DNA from: Simmondsia chinensis
Taxonomy: Eukaryota > Streptophyta > Magnoliopsida > Caryophyllales > Simmondsiaceae
Length of the DNA: 64,000 nt
Reading direction: 5' to 3'
Assembly: GCA_018398585.1 (NCBI GenBank)
Contig: JAGTTD010000007.1
Coordinates: forward strand, 6,083,320 to 6,147,319
Shown here: positions 12,077-22,704 of the stretch, piece after piece
Position numbering within the stretch: the stretch's first letter is position 1
Layout of the letters: each line of letters starts with the position of its first letter
Program-made: the position numbers and the translations under genes
Notes under the pieces: model-generated
What the model was told of the DNA's origin: nothing
The model's input: the letters and a program-made list of their open reading frames with translations, nothing else
Database searches by the model: none

Positions 12077-13006
12077 ATGACATCTGCAATTAGATCCGAA
12101 GTTGAGAAGTTTGGTGGCCAAGGGAGCTTTAGTTTATGGCAGGTTCGCGTTAAGGGCCTCTTGACTCAGAGTGGCTTAAAGAAAGCTTTAGATGGGAAAG
12201 AGAAGAAATCAGAGAATCTAACTGAAGTACAATGGGAGGAGTTAGACAAAACGGCTTTCACTGCAATTCAGATGTGTCTTACCGATGACATTTTGACAGA
12301 ACTTCTGGAAGTGAAGACCGCTAAGGAGTTGTGGAAAAAATTACAGGATATGTTCTGTTTCAAGTCCGTCTCCAACAAACTCGCAGTTAAGCGCCGGTTA
12401 TTCACGTTTCGTATGTCAGAAGGTACGTCACTTAAGAATCACGTCAATGAATTTAATTCAATTATTCAATATTTGAAAAAATTAGATGATATTTCTAAGG
12501 ATGAAGATCAGGCAATGTTATTGTTATGTTCTTTCTCTACTTCATATAAGGGTTTTGTTGAAAGCATGATTTATGGTGGTAGACAAACCACATCTGTTGA
12601 TGAACTTAAGAGAAACCTACTGAGTAAAGAACGAGTAGATTGAGAATTATCTAATTTTGTTAATAACTCAGGTAGTTGTTTATTTGTGAGAGGGAGAACT
12701 GAGTATGATCATAGTGGGAGCAAGTCCAAATCTATGTATCAAGACCTAACCTGTAACTACTATCATAAGAAAGGACATATTAAGAAAGACTGTTACAAAA
12801 TTAAGAGAAAATTAGAAGCAGATAACAGGTCTGACCAGAAATCCATAGTAACTAGTGTTGTGGATGGTGAGAATGACGATCTTCTATTGTCTGTGTCTGA
12901 ACCTCAGTCCAATTTGAGAGACAATTGGATTTTGGATTCGGGTTGCTCCTATCATGTCTGTCCTAATCGAGATTGGTTTTCCACGTACAAGTCAGTTCGA
13001 GGTTGA
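12077..13006 (+). pseudogene. TE3 gag-protease (one in-frame stop)
   Basis: Starts MTSAIRSEVEKFGGQGSFS and carries the copia gag core (FSLWQVRVKGLL, LWKKLQDMF, FRMSEGTSLKNHVNEFN). A TGA at 12641-12643 interrupts it; the same frame continues on. Then a CCHC zinc knuckle ([14 protein letters not shown], second Cys changed to Tyr) and the aspartic protease active site [12 protein letters not shown]. The frame closes at 13004-13006, where a small indel shifts reading into the next entry. Gag would package the element RNA; protease would mature the particle. One stop, one damaged zinc ligand and one frameshift make it inactive as it stands. Confidence 0.85.
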
Positions 13007-13755
13007 TGGGTAATGATGCTTCATGCAAAGTTCTGGGTATGGGAACAATTCATTTTAGGATGTTCGATGGCACTATCAGAGTTTTGAGCGATGTTCGCCA
13101 TGTTCTTGATTTAAAGAAGAATCTTATCTCTTTAGGTACTCTTGAGTCTAAAGGGTATAGGTACACAATTGAAGGTGGAGTTTTGAAGGTCGTTAAGGGT
13201 GTTTTGACAGTTATGGAAGGCAGAAGCATAGGTACTCTGTATGAGCTTGTCGGTTCCACAGTTGTTAGATCTGTTGCAGCATCTTCATCATCCTTATTGT
13301 TGACAGAACTAGAGATCACAAATTCAAGATGTTTGAGATTGGATCATTCAGGTGATAAGGGTCTGTCTAAGCACAGTGTGAGGGGCTCTTTGTGTGGTCA
13401 GTCTACAGGACTGATATTAAGTGAACAAGGGCTTTTTGGGAAGCAGAAAGGTTTTCGCTTCAAGCAATTCTTGACGAGTAGATGTGTCACGTTTGGTGAG
13501 TCTTCGTTATTGTCTCCACAGAAGATGTCATCAGTTGTTTGTGATTCAGGTCAGGTGAGTAAGCCAGAGGGAGTTCAATTGAGTAACACAGTTCAGCAGC
13601 AGGTGGCTGTTTTAGATAATGTGTCAAGAGCCAATTCAGAGAAGAAGAAGATTGGCATTACTGATAACCTCTCAGATATGTTTACTCAGTTGCTACCTAG
13701 CAGGAAGTTCAAGCTTCGCTTGGACTTGGTTAGGTTTCGCGTTTCGTTGAGATAA
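12973..13755 (+). pseudogene. TE3 compressed protease-to-pol-end frame
   Basis: A 260-codon uninterrupted frame. After ~12 out-of-frame residues it picks up the protease C-terminal half ([32 protein letters not shown]), then pieces of the GAG-pre-integrase and linker regions (LSEQGLFGKQKG; RCVTFGESSLLSP). It then jumps straight to the extreme C-terminus of pol (DNLSDMFTQLLPSRKF, family form ADMLTKSLP). Catalytic integrase, RT and RNase H are all missing, yet no stop lies across the junctions. Either the deletions happened in frame or the frame was maintained while the element was mobilised in trans. No function is claimed. Confidence 0.7.
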
Positions 13756-13817
13756 CCCCATGTGTGGAGTGTTTAGTGGAGAAGGTGGAGGAAATTCTTT
13801 TATATATATAATTTGAG

Positions 13818-13831
13818 CCAAGGTGGAGATT
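13818..13831 (+). other. TE3 polypurine tract
   Basis: CCAAGGTGGAGATT immediately before the 3' LTR, the standard copia form. Confidence 0.75.
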
Positions 13832-14427
13832 TGTTAGGTTTATGTCTCAAATTACTTGTTTTAAGTTTATGGGGTTGCCGAGGGGTCACCAATTGATCAG
13901 AAGGGAAGCCCGATCGATCGGGCGATTTAAGAGAATTTTCGGGATGTTGGGCCGTAAGAGGGCCAATCGATAGGGACCTCCCAGACACGGGTCTATAAAT
14001 AGGGGCATAGGGTTTACGTCATGATGTATCCAATTAAAGTGTGAGGCACCACCATTGAGAGAGAGAGAGGTAATTTTGTAACTCCTTTTATTCAGATTTT
14101 GAGTGCTATGAGTTAAGAAAAAGTGATTGTAATTCTTTCATAGATCTCGTTCAGAGGAAGTGTCGTTGTAATTCTTCTGTTCAATATCAATGAAGAATCT
14201 CTATCTCCGCCCGTGGTTTTCTCCCTGTCGATTGTAGAGGGGTTTTCACGTAAATATTGTATGTTCGTGTTTGTTCTTTCTTTCTCCATATATTTGTTTA
14301 CTTCTCATTTGTGTAAGTCATATTATTTGAATCGAATCAAGTGATAAGAGTTTACACTTTCGCATCAAGATTTTCCCCAACAAATTGGTATCAAAGTATA
14401 TCGATTTGTTTTAGATTTATTCCCACA
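13832..14427 (+). repeat. TE3 3' LTR
   Basis: Begins TGTTAGGTTTATGTC; TATAAATA at 13994-14001; shorter GAGAGAGAGAG run than the 5' copy. It also contains the internal CCCCAACAAATTGGTATCAAAG before its true end CCCACA. The match with the 5' LTR past this point shows the LTR ends at 14427, not at 14382. Confidence 0.85.
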
Positions 14428-14432
14428 ACAGT

Positions 14433-14769
14433 CATGTTGGCTTTGGTTGCGTGTGGTGGATGGGAGATGAAGTCTTGCGCGGATGTGGAGAGTAGCACAA
14501 GGTTAGAGGAACAGAGCAGGGTGAACGATGCAACACAGCGGGCCACGAGTTAGGGCGAGCCAGAGCTCAGGCGAGCCATGGTTAGGGCGAGCCACCGTTC
14601 ACGACAGGCGACGTGGTAGTGAGTGGTGTGCCTCTGGTGGTGGCTGTGTAGTTAGAGGTGGTGGCAAGGGAAGGAAGATGACGGTTGAAGACTTACATGA
14701 TGGTCAAGACTTTTTTTTTTTCTTGGGTATTGCTTTTTCTTTAACTATATAAAGTATCTTCTAACTTTA
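14433..14769. other. TE2 interior, GC-rich non-coding
   Basis: GGCGAGCC/GAGCCA-rich sequence continuing the TE2 interior after TE3. A 70-codon and a 74-codon frame overlap here without recognisable domains. A T-rich run lies at ~14,711. Confidence 0.35.
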
Positions 14770-15880
14770 AACGAACATATTTTTTTGTCCTTAAGGAGTT
14801 ATAAAGCGAGTCACATACCAAAACGAAGCTCTTAAAGAGCTCTACACAACCATAATAGTTTCTCAAATTTTAAAGAAAAGATAACAAAGATGTGGTGGGA
14901 GTTTCTCTGGCATGTTAGTGATTGATGGCTTATACGACTTGACATTGAGACTTAAACAAATATAATTCTTAATTCTTGAGGAGCTACGAGTCAAATCACC
15001 GTTCAAAATGGATCTCTTAAAGATTTCCATATAACTAGAATGATTTCTCGAATTTTCGGATTAGAGATGGCACATAAAAGGTGAAGTAAACGAGCACCAA
15101 GCATTTTAGTTAGGTAACTTGCCTTATAACATAAAACAGGCATAACTTTCAATACGTGAAAAGTTACAAATTGAATTACATATTACAACGAAGCTTTTGA
15201 AAATTTTCAGGTACCTATGACAATTTTTTGAAGTTTTGGTCGAAGAAAATATATCAAAAGTGAAGTGGGCTTGCCTTGGGTTTAAACGTTATATAACTTA
15301 CCTTATAAATTAAAATGGGCTGATTTTTTGAGCTTTTTATCAAATAAAGTATATGGAAAGTGATATGGGCATGCCACACGCATATAGGTTTGTTAACTTA
15401 CCTTGTAAATTAAAACCGGCAAAACTTTCAACCCACAAAGAGTTACGGATGAAATTACATATCAAAATGAAGCTCTTAAAGAGTTACAGGTGTCCATGAT
15501 AATTTTTCAAAATTTTGATCAAATAAAACATATGAAAAATGAAGTGGACTTACATCACTTAGGTAGGCTGTGTAGCTTACCTTATAACTTAAAACGTGCA
15601 TGAATTTCAATCCGTGAAGATTTATGGATCGAGTTTTATATCAAAATGAAGATCATGAAGAGTTCTCGGTGTCCATGATACTTTCTACAGGTTTTTTTTT
15701 TTTTTTTTTTATCAAAGAAAACATATGAAAAATGAAGCTGCCTTGCCAAGCATAGGTGGGTTGTGCAACTTACCTTATAGCTTAAAATGGGCATAACCTT
15801 CAGCCCATGAAAAGTTACGGATTGAGCTATATAATAAAACAAAACTCTTGAAGAGTTCTAGGTTCTTGCGTTGATCATTC
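14770..15880. repeat. ~190-bp diverged tandem repeats in TE2
   Basis: Recurring unit: CATAACTTTCAACCC..GAAAAGTTACGGAT, then ATATCAAAATGAAGCTCTTAAAGAG, then TTTTGATCAAA.AAAACATATGAAAAATGAAG, then GTAGCTTACCTTATAACTTAAAA. Clear unit starts near 15140, 15419, 15598 and 15791, with older copies near 14790 and 14986. Spacing is ~180-195 bp apart from one double-length step. Just PBS-distal in the minus-strand element. Confidence 0.75.
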
Positions 15881-16211
15881 AATTTTTTTATCAAAGCAAA
15901 GACGAAAAAGAGGCATAAAGGATATAGCAGTATTAATCTTATTCAAGCAAATCCCTTTGTGAGTTCATAAATATGCTTAAAAGAGGTAAAAATAGGACGT
16001 AAAAATAATTGACTTTCACCCAAGCAAACCTCTTTCAGTGTTCAAGGATGTTTAAAAACAAGCTTTCTTTACAAATTTTGCTTGGGTAGGCTCATTCTTA
16101 TCACAAAGAATACCAAAGAGACCAAAGAAAATGTTGAAAATTAAATTACTGGATGCTAAAAACGCTTGAGTTTTACAGGAAATATCAAACTATGCATGAG
16201 CTTATGATCCT

Positions 16212-16228
16212 TCTCATAGACGGTGCCA
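16212..16228 (-). other. TE2 primer binding site
   Basis: Minus strand TGGCACCGTCTATGAGA, just inside the right LTR. Resembles the TGGCGCCGTCTGTGGGA site common in plant gypsy Tat/Ogre-type and LARD elements. Confidence 0.65.
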
Positions 16229-16231
16229 AAA

Positions 16232-16796
16232 TTTTAACGATGAATCTGGTCAGTATGCTTATACATCATTTTGGAATATTGTATGAGGTGGGGTTCGTTA
16301 AGATGAGCTAAACTTAAGCTCTAGTTACACACGAGCTTGGTATTCCCTGCATGATTCAAATAAACGGTTAGAAGGGCCCGTGAGGATAACTCACTAGGGA
16401 TCCCTCCAACGCTCAATTCAGTACTGATCTCAAGAGATAGTAATGAAAGCTAGAAATAAATAGACATAACATATATAAAATACTCAGTATAAGGAGAGTA
16501 GAAGGCTTGAAAGATTATTACTCCGGACAAGAAATCGTGAAAGAAGGGGAGGAAAAAGCGTGAAAGAGGTACGGAAATATGAGGACCCTTTTCCCATTTA
16601 TAGAGAGTTTTGGTTAGCTGGCTCGCCCATTCTAAGTCACCCATTTCTAGCTAGCCCATTTCAGGCTAGCCTGTTCTAGCCAGCCCTATTTATGGGCGCC
16701 CCTTGGTATTATTTGCCTGGGAAGGGCAAAACTATTAACATAGCAATGTACCGGGTGAATAAGTGCCGAGCAAGTATCGAGCTAGTATTATAAATA
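16232..16796 (-). repeat. TE2 5' LTR (right copy)
   Basis: Direct repeat of 4873-5421. Minus-strand TATA-like CTATAAATGGG near 16590-16600. The flanking GCTCC follows at 16797. Confidence 0.85.
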
Positions 16797-17288
16797 GCTC
16801 CCACTTGATAATTTGAATATTGTGAATCTTTTTATAATTTTAGCAAACAAACAAAGCATCTAATCCACCTAACCATTCCTTGTATGTGTGTAACAATGAG
16901 CTAACCAATCTACCTGTTACTCCATGAGAGAGGGGTGGAACGAATTATCAATAAGATGAGAACAATTCTCAATTTATATGTTTCCTTAAAATAATGAACT
17001 CACCGTTTCTACCTTGGTCTCTAAGAAAGTATCACAATGCTCCCTAGAAGACTATCATACTATCCTAGTCAAATGTATACCGTTACCTAGATGTTAGTGC
17101 AAGCAAAAAAAAAATACACTATGGATATGCGGTCACATCTGTTTTCCCATACCTCAATCTATCCTTAAAAAGTCTAACCATGTATTTCGCAACAAACACA
17201 CTCCTCAGGTAGTAGCTCCTGTTCACTATACTATTAGACTGGCAACGGAGACAGTGAGGAATCAACTTCTGAACCTCGCTCCCACTTG
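16797..17288 (-). repeat. TE1 leader module, copy 2
   Basis: Second copy of the module at 4440-4872, ending (plus strand) CCTCGCTCCCACTTG at 17274-17288. TE2 landed exactly at the boundary between the two copies, so TE1 had a tandem duplication of the module before TE2 inserted. Related to TE9 58389-58860. Confidence 0.65.
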
Positions 17289-18265
17289 AAATTTTAAACG
17301 GTTGATTTTTCTTTTAAGTTTAATTATCTCATAATCAATATTAGAATCATATTCTAAATTTTATTTAACAAATAAAAAAAATCCTAATTCAATTAGGTTC
17401 CTTTAATTATCCAACAAGCTAATCTCATTAGATACATTATGAGAATTTTTCTTTCAAATAATTCAACTGTTGAGTTGTCTAATCTCATTAGGTCTATTTG
17501 CTAAAATTCTCCCACTAAATAAAATCAAATATTTCACCAAGTTACATATTTACATGGCCTGTTAACTTTATTCATATTATACATAATATTTCACTCATTT
17601 AAATAATATCAAACATGTGAACAAAATTTAATAAGTATCATGTTAGCAAACCTTTTGAATAACATTATTTAAGGCTTAACATGGTAAGAGTAGTTAAAGA
17701 TTTTCTAAAACACTTTTAGAAAAAATTATCACATAATCTTAATTAGAATCTCATTCCAATTAATTATTTATTTATTTAAATTATTTAAATAATAAATTTT
17801 TTTAAAAAAAACTCTGTGAGGGATGCGCTGGGCATTCCTCCTATTTTTTTTTATTTTTTAAATTTTAGTTTAAATAAATAAATTATTATTTAGATCTTAA
17901 TCTCACTGCATCGTAAAATAAATCCGTATATCTAATCACATTAGATATACAACATTTTGAATTATTATAAAATATTTAACGATGAATATTTCATATTTGG
18001 TTCAAAATTGAAACATAAAACAAAAAGTGCAAAAATGACCCAACAATGGGAGTGTTGTGATGGGCCAAAATCTTGAAATCTAGTCGGTTTCTAATTACTC
18101 AGGTTGCCTTTGTAGCACTAAGATTAGCTACAGTCCTATTCGGCCACCAATAAGTACGTATCTGGATAACCAAAAGTCTCGATAGTTACCCCGGTTCAAC
18201 GGCTCCATAAGAATCGGCAATTTGTGTTCCCTCTGGTCCATTATTGATCCAATTTGGCCCTATGA
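17289..18265 (-). other. TE1 AT-rich leader
   Basis: Continuation of the TE1 leader toward its 5' LTR. AT-rich, with palindromes such as TTAGAATCATATTCTAA (~17341) and AATTATCTCATAATC (~17323). Both match the hairpin elements of the TE9 leader. No gag frame. Confidence 0.55.
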
Positions 18266-18598
18266 TGTTGTGATCTAGAGATCACAATTAGGGTTTGAGA
18301 TAGAGAGAATTAGGGATGAGAAGAGGGAGAGAGAGAGAGAGAGAATTGAGATGAGAAAAGAAGGCAATTTGTCATTAATCATCAAAAACAATACCAATAC
18401 AATGAATTCTAGTCTTATTTATAGACAATTGGACCACTGACCAACTAACCATCAACTAACAAGCAATCTTAACCAGAATTAACAGCCATTGACTGGATAT
18501 TGACTTTTCCCGCCAAAAATTAGCAACAGCCACTAATGGCTCTTCCCACCAAAACACCACTTCAATTATTTCACCTAATCCAACTAGGGGCTATGACA
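18266..18598 (-). repeat. TE4 3' LTR (left copy)
   Basis: Contains GAGAGAGAGAGAGAG (~18,330) and the minus-strand TATA box CTATAAATAAGA at ~18,413-18,424, which the other LTR has lost. Confidence 0.85.
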
Positions 18599-18604
18599 CT
18601 GTTG

Positions 18605-19160
18605 CAGGTGTTCGAAAGTCATACATCTCAAATACCGCTCCAAACACTGATTCAACCTCTTAATCTAGCCATCAAATTGAGGGTGATAAGCTAAACTCAA
18701 AGCAAGGGAAGACACCAACAAGCGAAATAACTCTTGCCAAAATGCACTGGTGAAGATCTTGTCTCTATCACAAACAATAGATTGAGGAAGCCCATGGAGT
18801 TTGTACACATTATCCAAGAAAAACCTTGCTAGCTGAAGAGCTATAAAGGGATGCTCCAGTGCAAAGAAATTCCCATATTTAGTGAATCAGTCCACAACTA
18901 CCCAAATGACACTCTTCCCTTCAGAACTAGGAAGTCCCTCGATGAAGTCCATACTTATGTGCTGCCAAGCGTGATCAGGTATAGGAAGAGGCTGCAGTAA
19001 ACCAAGGTATGGACAATTCTCCCCCTTATTCCTCTAACAGGTATCATATGAACGTACCCAAGCCACCACATCCTTTCTCATGCCCCTCCAAATAAACCAC
19101 TTCTTCAATCTTTCATATGTTCCCAATATACCAGAGTGAACCGCAAAGCCTGAAAAGTGA
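18605..19160 (-). pseudogene. TE4 integrase remnant
   Basis: Minus-strand translation shows the zinc-domain end (FIWRGMRKDVVAWVRSYDTC), then the core: [24 protein letters not shown] with the first catalytic Asp, IVCDRDKIFTSAFW with the second, and AYHPQFDG..KRLNQCLERYLR near the catalytic Glu. The family Glu and Thr positions are partly altered and several stops occur. It ends abruptly next to the LTR, so the C-terminal domain is deleted. Would insert cDNA into the genome in an intact element. Confidence 0.85.
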
Positions 19161-20450
19161 AGTGCTTGGAATATCTATCTCCTCATAGAAGTAGCAGACC
19201 CAATGTAAATATGACCATTGATCTTCAATAACCCATGGGAGAGAGTAACATTAGGTACTGCAGCAGTGTTGACAGCCAAAACCTATTCCAGTTCAGCAGC
19301 ATAAGAGTCCTGCTCATAGGACTTGGTGATATCCAGCATCCACAAGGGTTGTATGGCTGAAATGACTTTCAATGACTAGGTCATGCTGCCTAGACAAGGC
19401 ATCAGCTTCCAGATTCTCTTTACCCTTTTTGTATTGAATTGAATAATCAAGGCCTAACATCTTCATCAATCCTTCCTTTTGAATTCTTGTAGTGATTCAT
19501 TGCTCAAGCAAGTGCTTAAGGCTTTCATGATCAGTCCTAATAATGAAGTGATGGCCCTCTAAATAGCGTCTCCACTTCTGCACAGCTAAAAGGATTGCCA
19601 AATATTCTTTCGCATATATGGAAAGACCCAAATGTCGCTAACTCAAGGCCTGACTGAGATAAGTAATCGGTCTTTCATGTTGCATAAGGACGGCACCCAC
19701 TCCATACTGAGAAGTATATGTATCCAAAATAAAGGGCGCACTGAAATTTTGCATAGCCAAGACAGGTGTAGAACACATTGCTTTCCTGTGTCTATTAAAT
19801 GCATCTTGAGCTTCAACATTCCGACCAAAAGCATCCTTCTTAAGCAATGAAGTCAAGGGCTTGGCTATATCTCCATATCCCAATAAATTTCCTGTAGTAG
19901 CCAGTAAGACCCAAAAAACCTCTCCAAGACTTAAGATTAGTGGGTCTTAGCCAGTTCTCCATTGCTTGCACCTTGTTTGGATCAGTTGAGACACCTTCTC
20001 TTGACACAACATGCCTAAGGTATTCTCCCTTGGTCTGGCCAAATGAACATTTAGACATCTTGGCATATAACTGATGCTCTCTCATAGTTTCGAAGACTAA
20101 CTGTAAATGCTGCAAATGGGACTCAAAGGTGTGGCTGTAGACCAAGATATCATCAAAGAATACCAACACAAACTTGCAAAGGAATGGCGTAAAGATAGCA
20201 TTCATCAAGGCCTAAAAGTAGCAGGAGCGTTAATTAATCCAAAAGGCAGTCTTGCGTATATCTGCACTGCCCACGCGAATTTGATGGTATCCTGGGCGCA
20301 AATCCAACTTTGAATAGACAGCAGACCCATAGAGTTCATCTAAAAGATCATCAATGACCGGTATGGGAAACTTGTCCTTAATAGTCTGAGCGTTGAGCTG
20401 TCTGTAGTCGATGCACATCCTAGAGTAGCCATCCTTGTTCTTGAGTAATA
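19161..20450 (-). pseudogene. TE4 reverse transcriptase-RNase H remnant
   Basis: RT fingers and palm: [20 protein letters not shown] (20418 down), [13 protein letters not shown], then the catalytic box VFFDDILVYS intact near 20165. The connection LGLTGYYRKFI follows. RNase H begins with FILDTYTSQYGVGAVLMQ and RPITYLSQALS (~19640-19740); further toward 19160 the frame is broken. The stretch is split into at least three frames (20230-20418, 19840-20208, 19638-19883). Hence clearly Ty3/gypsy, catalytic Asp pair retained, but dead by frameshift. Confidence 0.9.
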
Positions 20451-20703
20451 TAACCCGGGATGCATAGGGGCCGTGACTAGGTTGTACAACTCACTCTTAA
20501 GCAGCTCATCACTCTATCACTCAATTTCATTCTTGTGAGCATGAGGGAGTTTGTAAGGTCTTAAGTTTATTAGAGAAGCCTTAGACCTTAAGGGAATAGA
20601 ATCATCCAGAAGTCTCTTCAAAGGAAGAGTGTTAGGAGGCTCAAAGATATCCCTAAATTCATGTAACAACAGAAGTATAGAGGGATCAGACACTACTTAG
20701 TCT

Positions 20704-21144
20704 TTAACTGGTTCTGCTTGTATGGAAGACAGATGACCAATCCAAGCACAAGTCCCCTTCTGTAATGCTCTTCAACTCCTTATAGTTCATCAAACGTAGG
20801 GTCCCTTGCTCCCTCACTCCTTGGAGCTTGACTAAATTGCCATCCTTCTCAAAAGCCAGTGACAACTTAGTGAAATCAAAGGTTATGGGACTGATGGTCT
20901 TCATCCAATTCACACCAAGCACCATATCACATTCACCCAACTTAAGAACTCTAAAATCGTAGACAAACTCATGGCCTTGCATCTGCCATCTAAATTGCTT
21001 GCATTGTGTCTGTGTGAGCATAGTGTTACCATCAGCCATGCTAACTGAATGAAGAAATTTCTTCACCGACTCATATCTCACCTTCTTAACAATTCGAGGA
21101 TCAATGAAATTGTGTGTACTTCCACTGTTAATAAGTATCAACAA
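20704..21144 (-). pseudogene. TE4 aspartic protease region
   Basis: Contains LINSGSTHNFIDPRIVKKV, where the usual active-site D-S/T-G has become N-S-G, followed by the conserved DMVLGVNWMKTI and ITFDFTKLSL. The Asp to Asn change would abolish proteolysis. Typical of plant gypsy elements lying between gag and RT. Confidence 0.85.
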
Positions 21145-21349
21145 TGATTTTTGTCTAGCAATTCCCTTGATCTTAATTGTAATATGAGCTCCATTGCCTA
21201 TCAGGGCATGAACTAAGATAGCTATTTCCTCATCTGCATCCTCAACAGACTCCTCTTCTAACTACTTTAATTCCTCAATTTTAGTGATATCTTCCTCTTG
21301 ATCCGCCCTAGTCACTATCATTAACTGTCTATGGGCACACTTATGACCA

Positions 21350-22305
21350 ATAAAATACATTTGATTGCACTTAAAACACAATCGGTTGGCCTTCTTCTCC
21401 TCTAAACTCATTGGTTTACTCGCAACGCTGCGACCAATAGTTGTATTGCTGGAATTGAACTGATATTATGCTGCTTTACTGCTTGACTAAAAGCTAATTG
21501 GCTTACTCTTCACCATCCCTTCAGCTAAACACTCAATCGTTGATTCAAAGAGCCTAGCCTTTGAATAGGCCTTACTCAAGGTCTCAAGATTTAAAGCCGT
21601 CACTCGGTTCTTGATTTTAGGCTTAAGGCCATGGATAAAGCTCGAGACATAATAGCTTTCACTTTCACCAGGCTTAACCTCCATCATCAACAACTTCAAT
21701 TTCTTGGTCATATAATCTCGTACTATTCAAGTCTGAGCCACTTTATTGAATTGATCCACGACATCACTTAGATCATCCTCTCCAAATCGTTCAAAGAACT
21801 CCTCCACAAATTTTGTCCAAGTGAGCTAAGGCTTGCTAGAAGTTAAGCTATGAAACCATGTCTCACGGTCACCTAACAAATAAATTATTGCTATCTCCAC
21901 CTTTTCCTCGACTGAAATGCTATAGAAGCGAAAGAATATCTCATATCACCTGATCCAGGACCTATGATGTGTTCCATCAATGTTGCTGATTTCAACTTTA
22001 GGATGTCTAAATGTAGAATGTCTAGCTACTTGTGTCAAATTTAATCTTTGATCATTCAATCTTGACATTAGAATTAGAGGTTCAGGGGGCCTTACATTCG
22101 GTTGTACATTTGGAGCATCACTTGCAGATTCAAAACCTGAGCTGCAGTTCACCTTCGCCTGAACAGCTAGTAATTGCTGTTGCATAACATCCTGTGTTTG
22201 ATTCAGATTGCCAATGGCAGAGACAAGGTCACTGAGCTACTGCTGCTGCTGCTACAGCTATGACATTTGCCCAGAGGATGGGCCAGCACTGTTAGAGGCT
22301 ACCAT
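21350..22305 (-). pseudogene. TE4 gag remnant
   Basis: Minus strand, start MVASNSAGPSSGQ at 22305. It passes a CAG-type run encoding glutamines (with stops), then MQQQLLAVQAKV, and HPKVEISNIDGTHHRSWI, the usual FDGxxxxxW start of the plant gypsy capsid core. Then YYVSSFIHGLKPKIKNRV and LSKAYSKARLFE near 21,600. A zinc-knuckle remnant (CFKCNQM..HKCAHRQ) lies near 21,340-21,380. Stops and frame changes throughout. Would form the virus-like particle. Confidence 0.8.
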
Positions 22306-22360
22306 GGTTGATTTCTTCTTACCTCGAGCCAGATTGTCAATAGCAGGGGGCCAAGAATGT

Positions 22361-22373
22361 AGCTCTGATACTA
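22361..22373 (-). other. TE4 primer binding site
   Basis: Minus strand TAGTATCAGAGCT, adjacent to the 5' LTR; one or two mismatches from the initiator tRNA-Met site. Confidence 0.75.
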
Positions 22374-22375
22374 AA

Positions 22376-22699
22376 TGTTGTGATCTAGGGATCACAATTA
22401 GGGTTTGAGATACAAAGAATTGGAGATGAGAAGGGAGAGAGAGAATTGAGATGAGAAACGAAGACAATTTGTCATTAATCATCAAAAACAATCTCAATAC
22501 AATGCATTCTAGACAATTAGGACCACCGACCAACTAACCATCAACTAACAAGCAATCTTAACTAGAATTAACCGCCATTGACCTAATATTGACTTTTCCC
22601 ACCAAAAACTGCAACGACAAACGGCAACAACCACCAATAGCTCTTCCCGCCAGAACGCCACTTCAATTATTTCACCTATTCCAACTAGGGGATATGACA
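22376..22699 (-). repeat. TE4 5' LTR (right copy), TATA box deleted
   Basis: Near-identical to 18266-18598, but CTAG[TCTTATTTATAG]ACAAT is contracted to CTAGACAAT at ~22508. This 12-bp loss between short TAG repeats removes the TATA box from the copy that would drive transcription. The GA microsatellite is also shorter. Confidence 0.85.
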
Positions 22700-22704
22700 T
22701 ATGG

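Larger units (their letters stand above)
11418..14427 (+). mobile_element. TE3: internally deleted copia element nested in TE2
   Basis: A 3.0 kb element with 621 and 596 bp LTRs, flanked by CCAGT (11413-11417) and ACAGT (14428-14432), a 4 of 5 target duplication. The PBS TGGTATCAAAGCC matches the initiator-Met type. It encodes a near-complete gag-protease, then splices together scraps of the integrase region and the last residues of pol; reverse transcriptase is absent. It therefore looks like a non-autonomous derivative needing enzymes in trans. Protein style resembles the Tork/Tnt1 lineage ([24 protein letters not shown]). It is opposite in direction to host TE2. Confidence 0.85.
4873..16796 (-). 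mobile_element. TE2: LARD/Tat-like LTR retrotransposon, nested in TE1
   Basis: Two direct ~550 bp LTRs flank an 10.8 kb interior. The 5-bp target duplication GCTCC lies at 4868-4872 and 16797-16801. Orientation is minus: a PBS of the TGGCRCCGTC type seen in plant gypsy Tat elements adjoins the right LTR, and a G-rich polypurine tract adjoins the left LTR. I find no gag, protease, RT or integrase, but three tandem arrays (about 49, 60 and 190 bp periods). That fits a non-autonomous large retrotransposon derivative. It carries TE3 nested inside. Class assignment rests on the PBS and architecture, not on protein. Confidence 0.75.
18266..22699 (-). mobile_element. TE4: Ty3/gypsy retrotransposon
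   Basis: LTRs of 333 and 324 bp run TGTTGTGATCTAG to ATATGACA (minus strand TGTCATA..CAACA). Flanks TATGA (18261-18265) and TATGG (22700-22704) are a 4 of 5 target duplication. The order gag, protease, RT, RNase H, integrase on the minus strand is Ty3/gypsy. The PBS is near TGGTATCAGAGC. Internal length 3.8 kb is short: the interior stops soon after the integrase core, with no C-terminal integrase or chromodomain and no polypurine tract before the 3' LTR. Confidence 0.9.
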
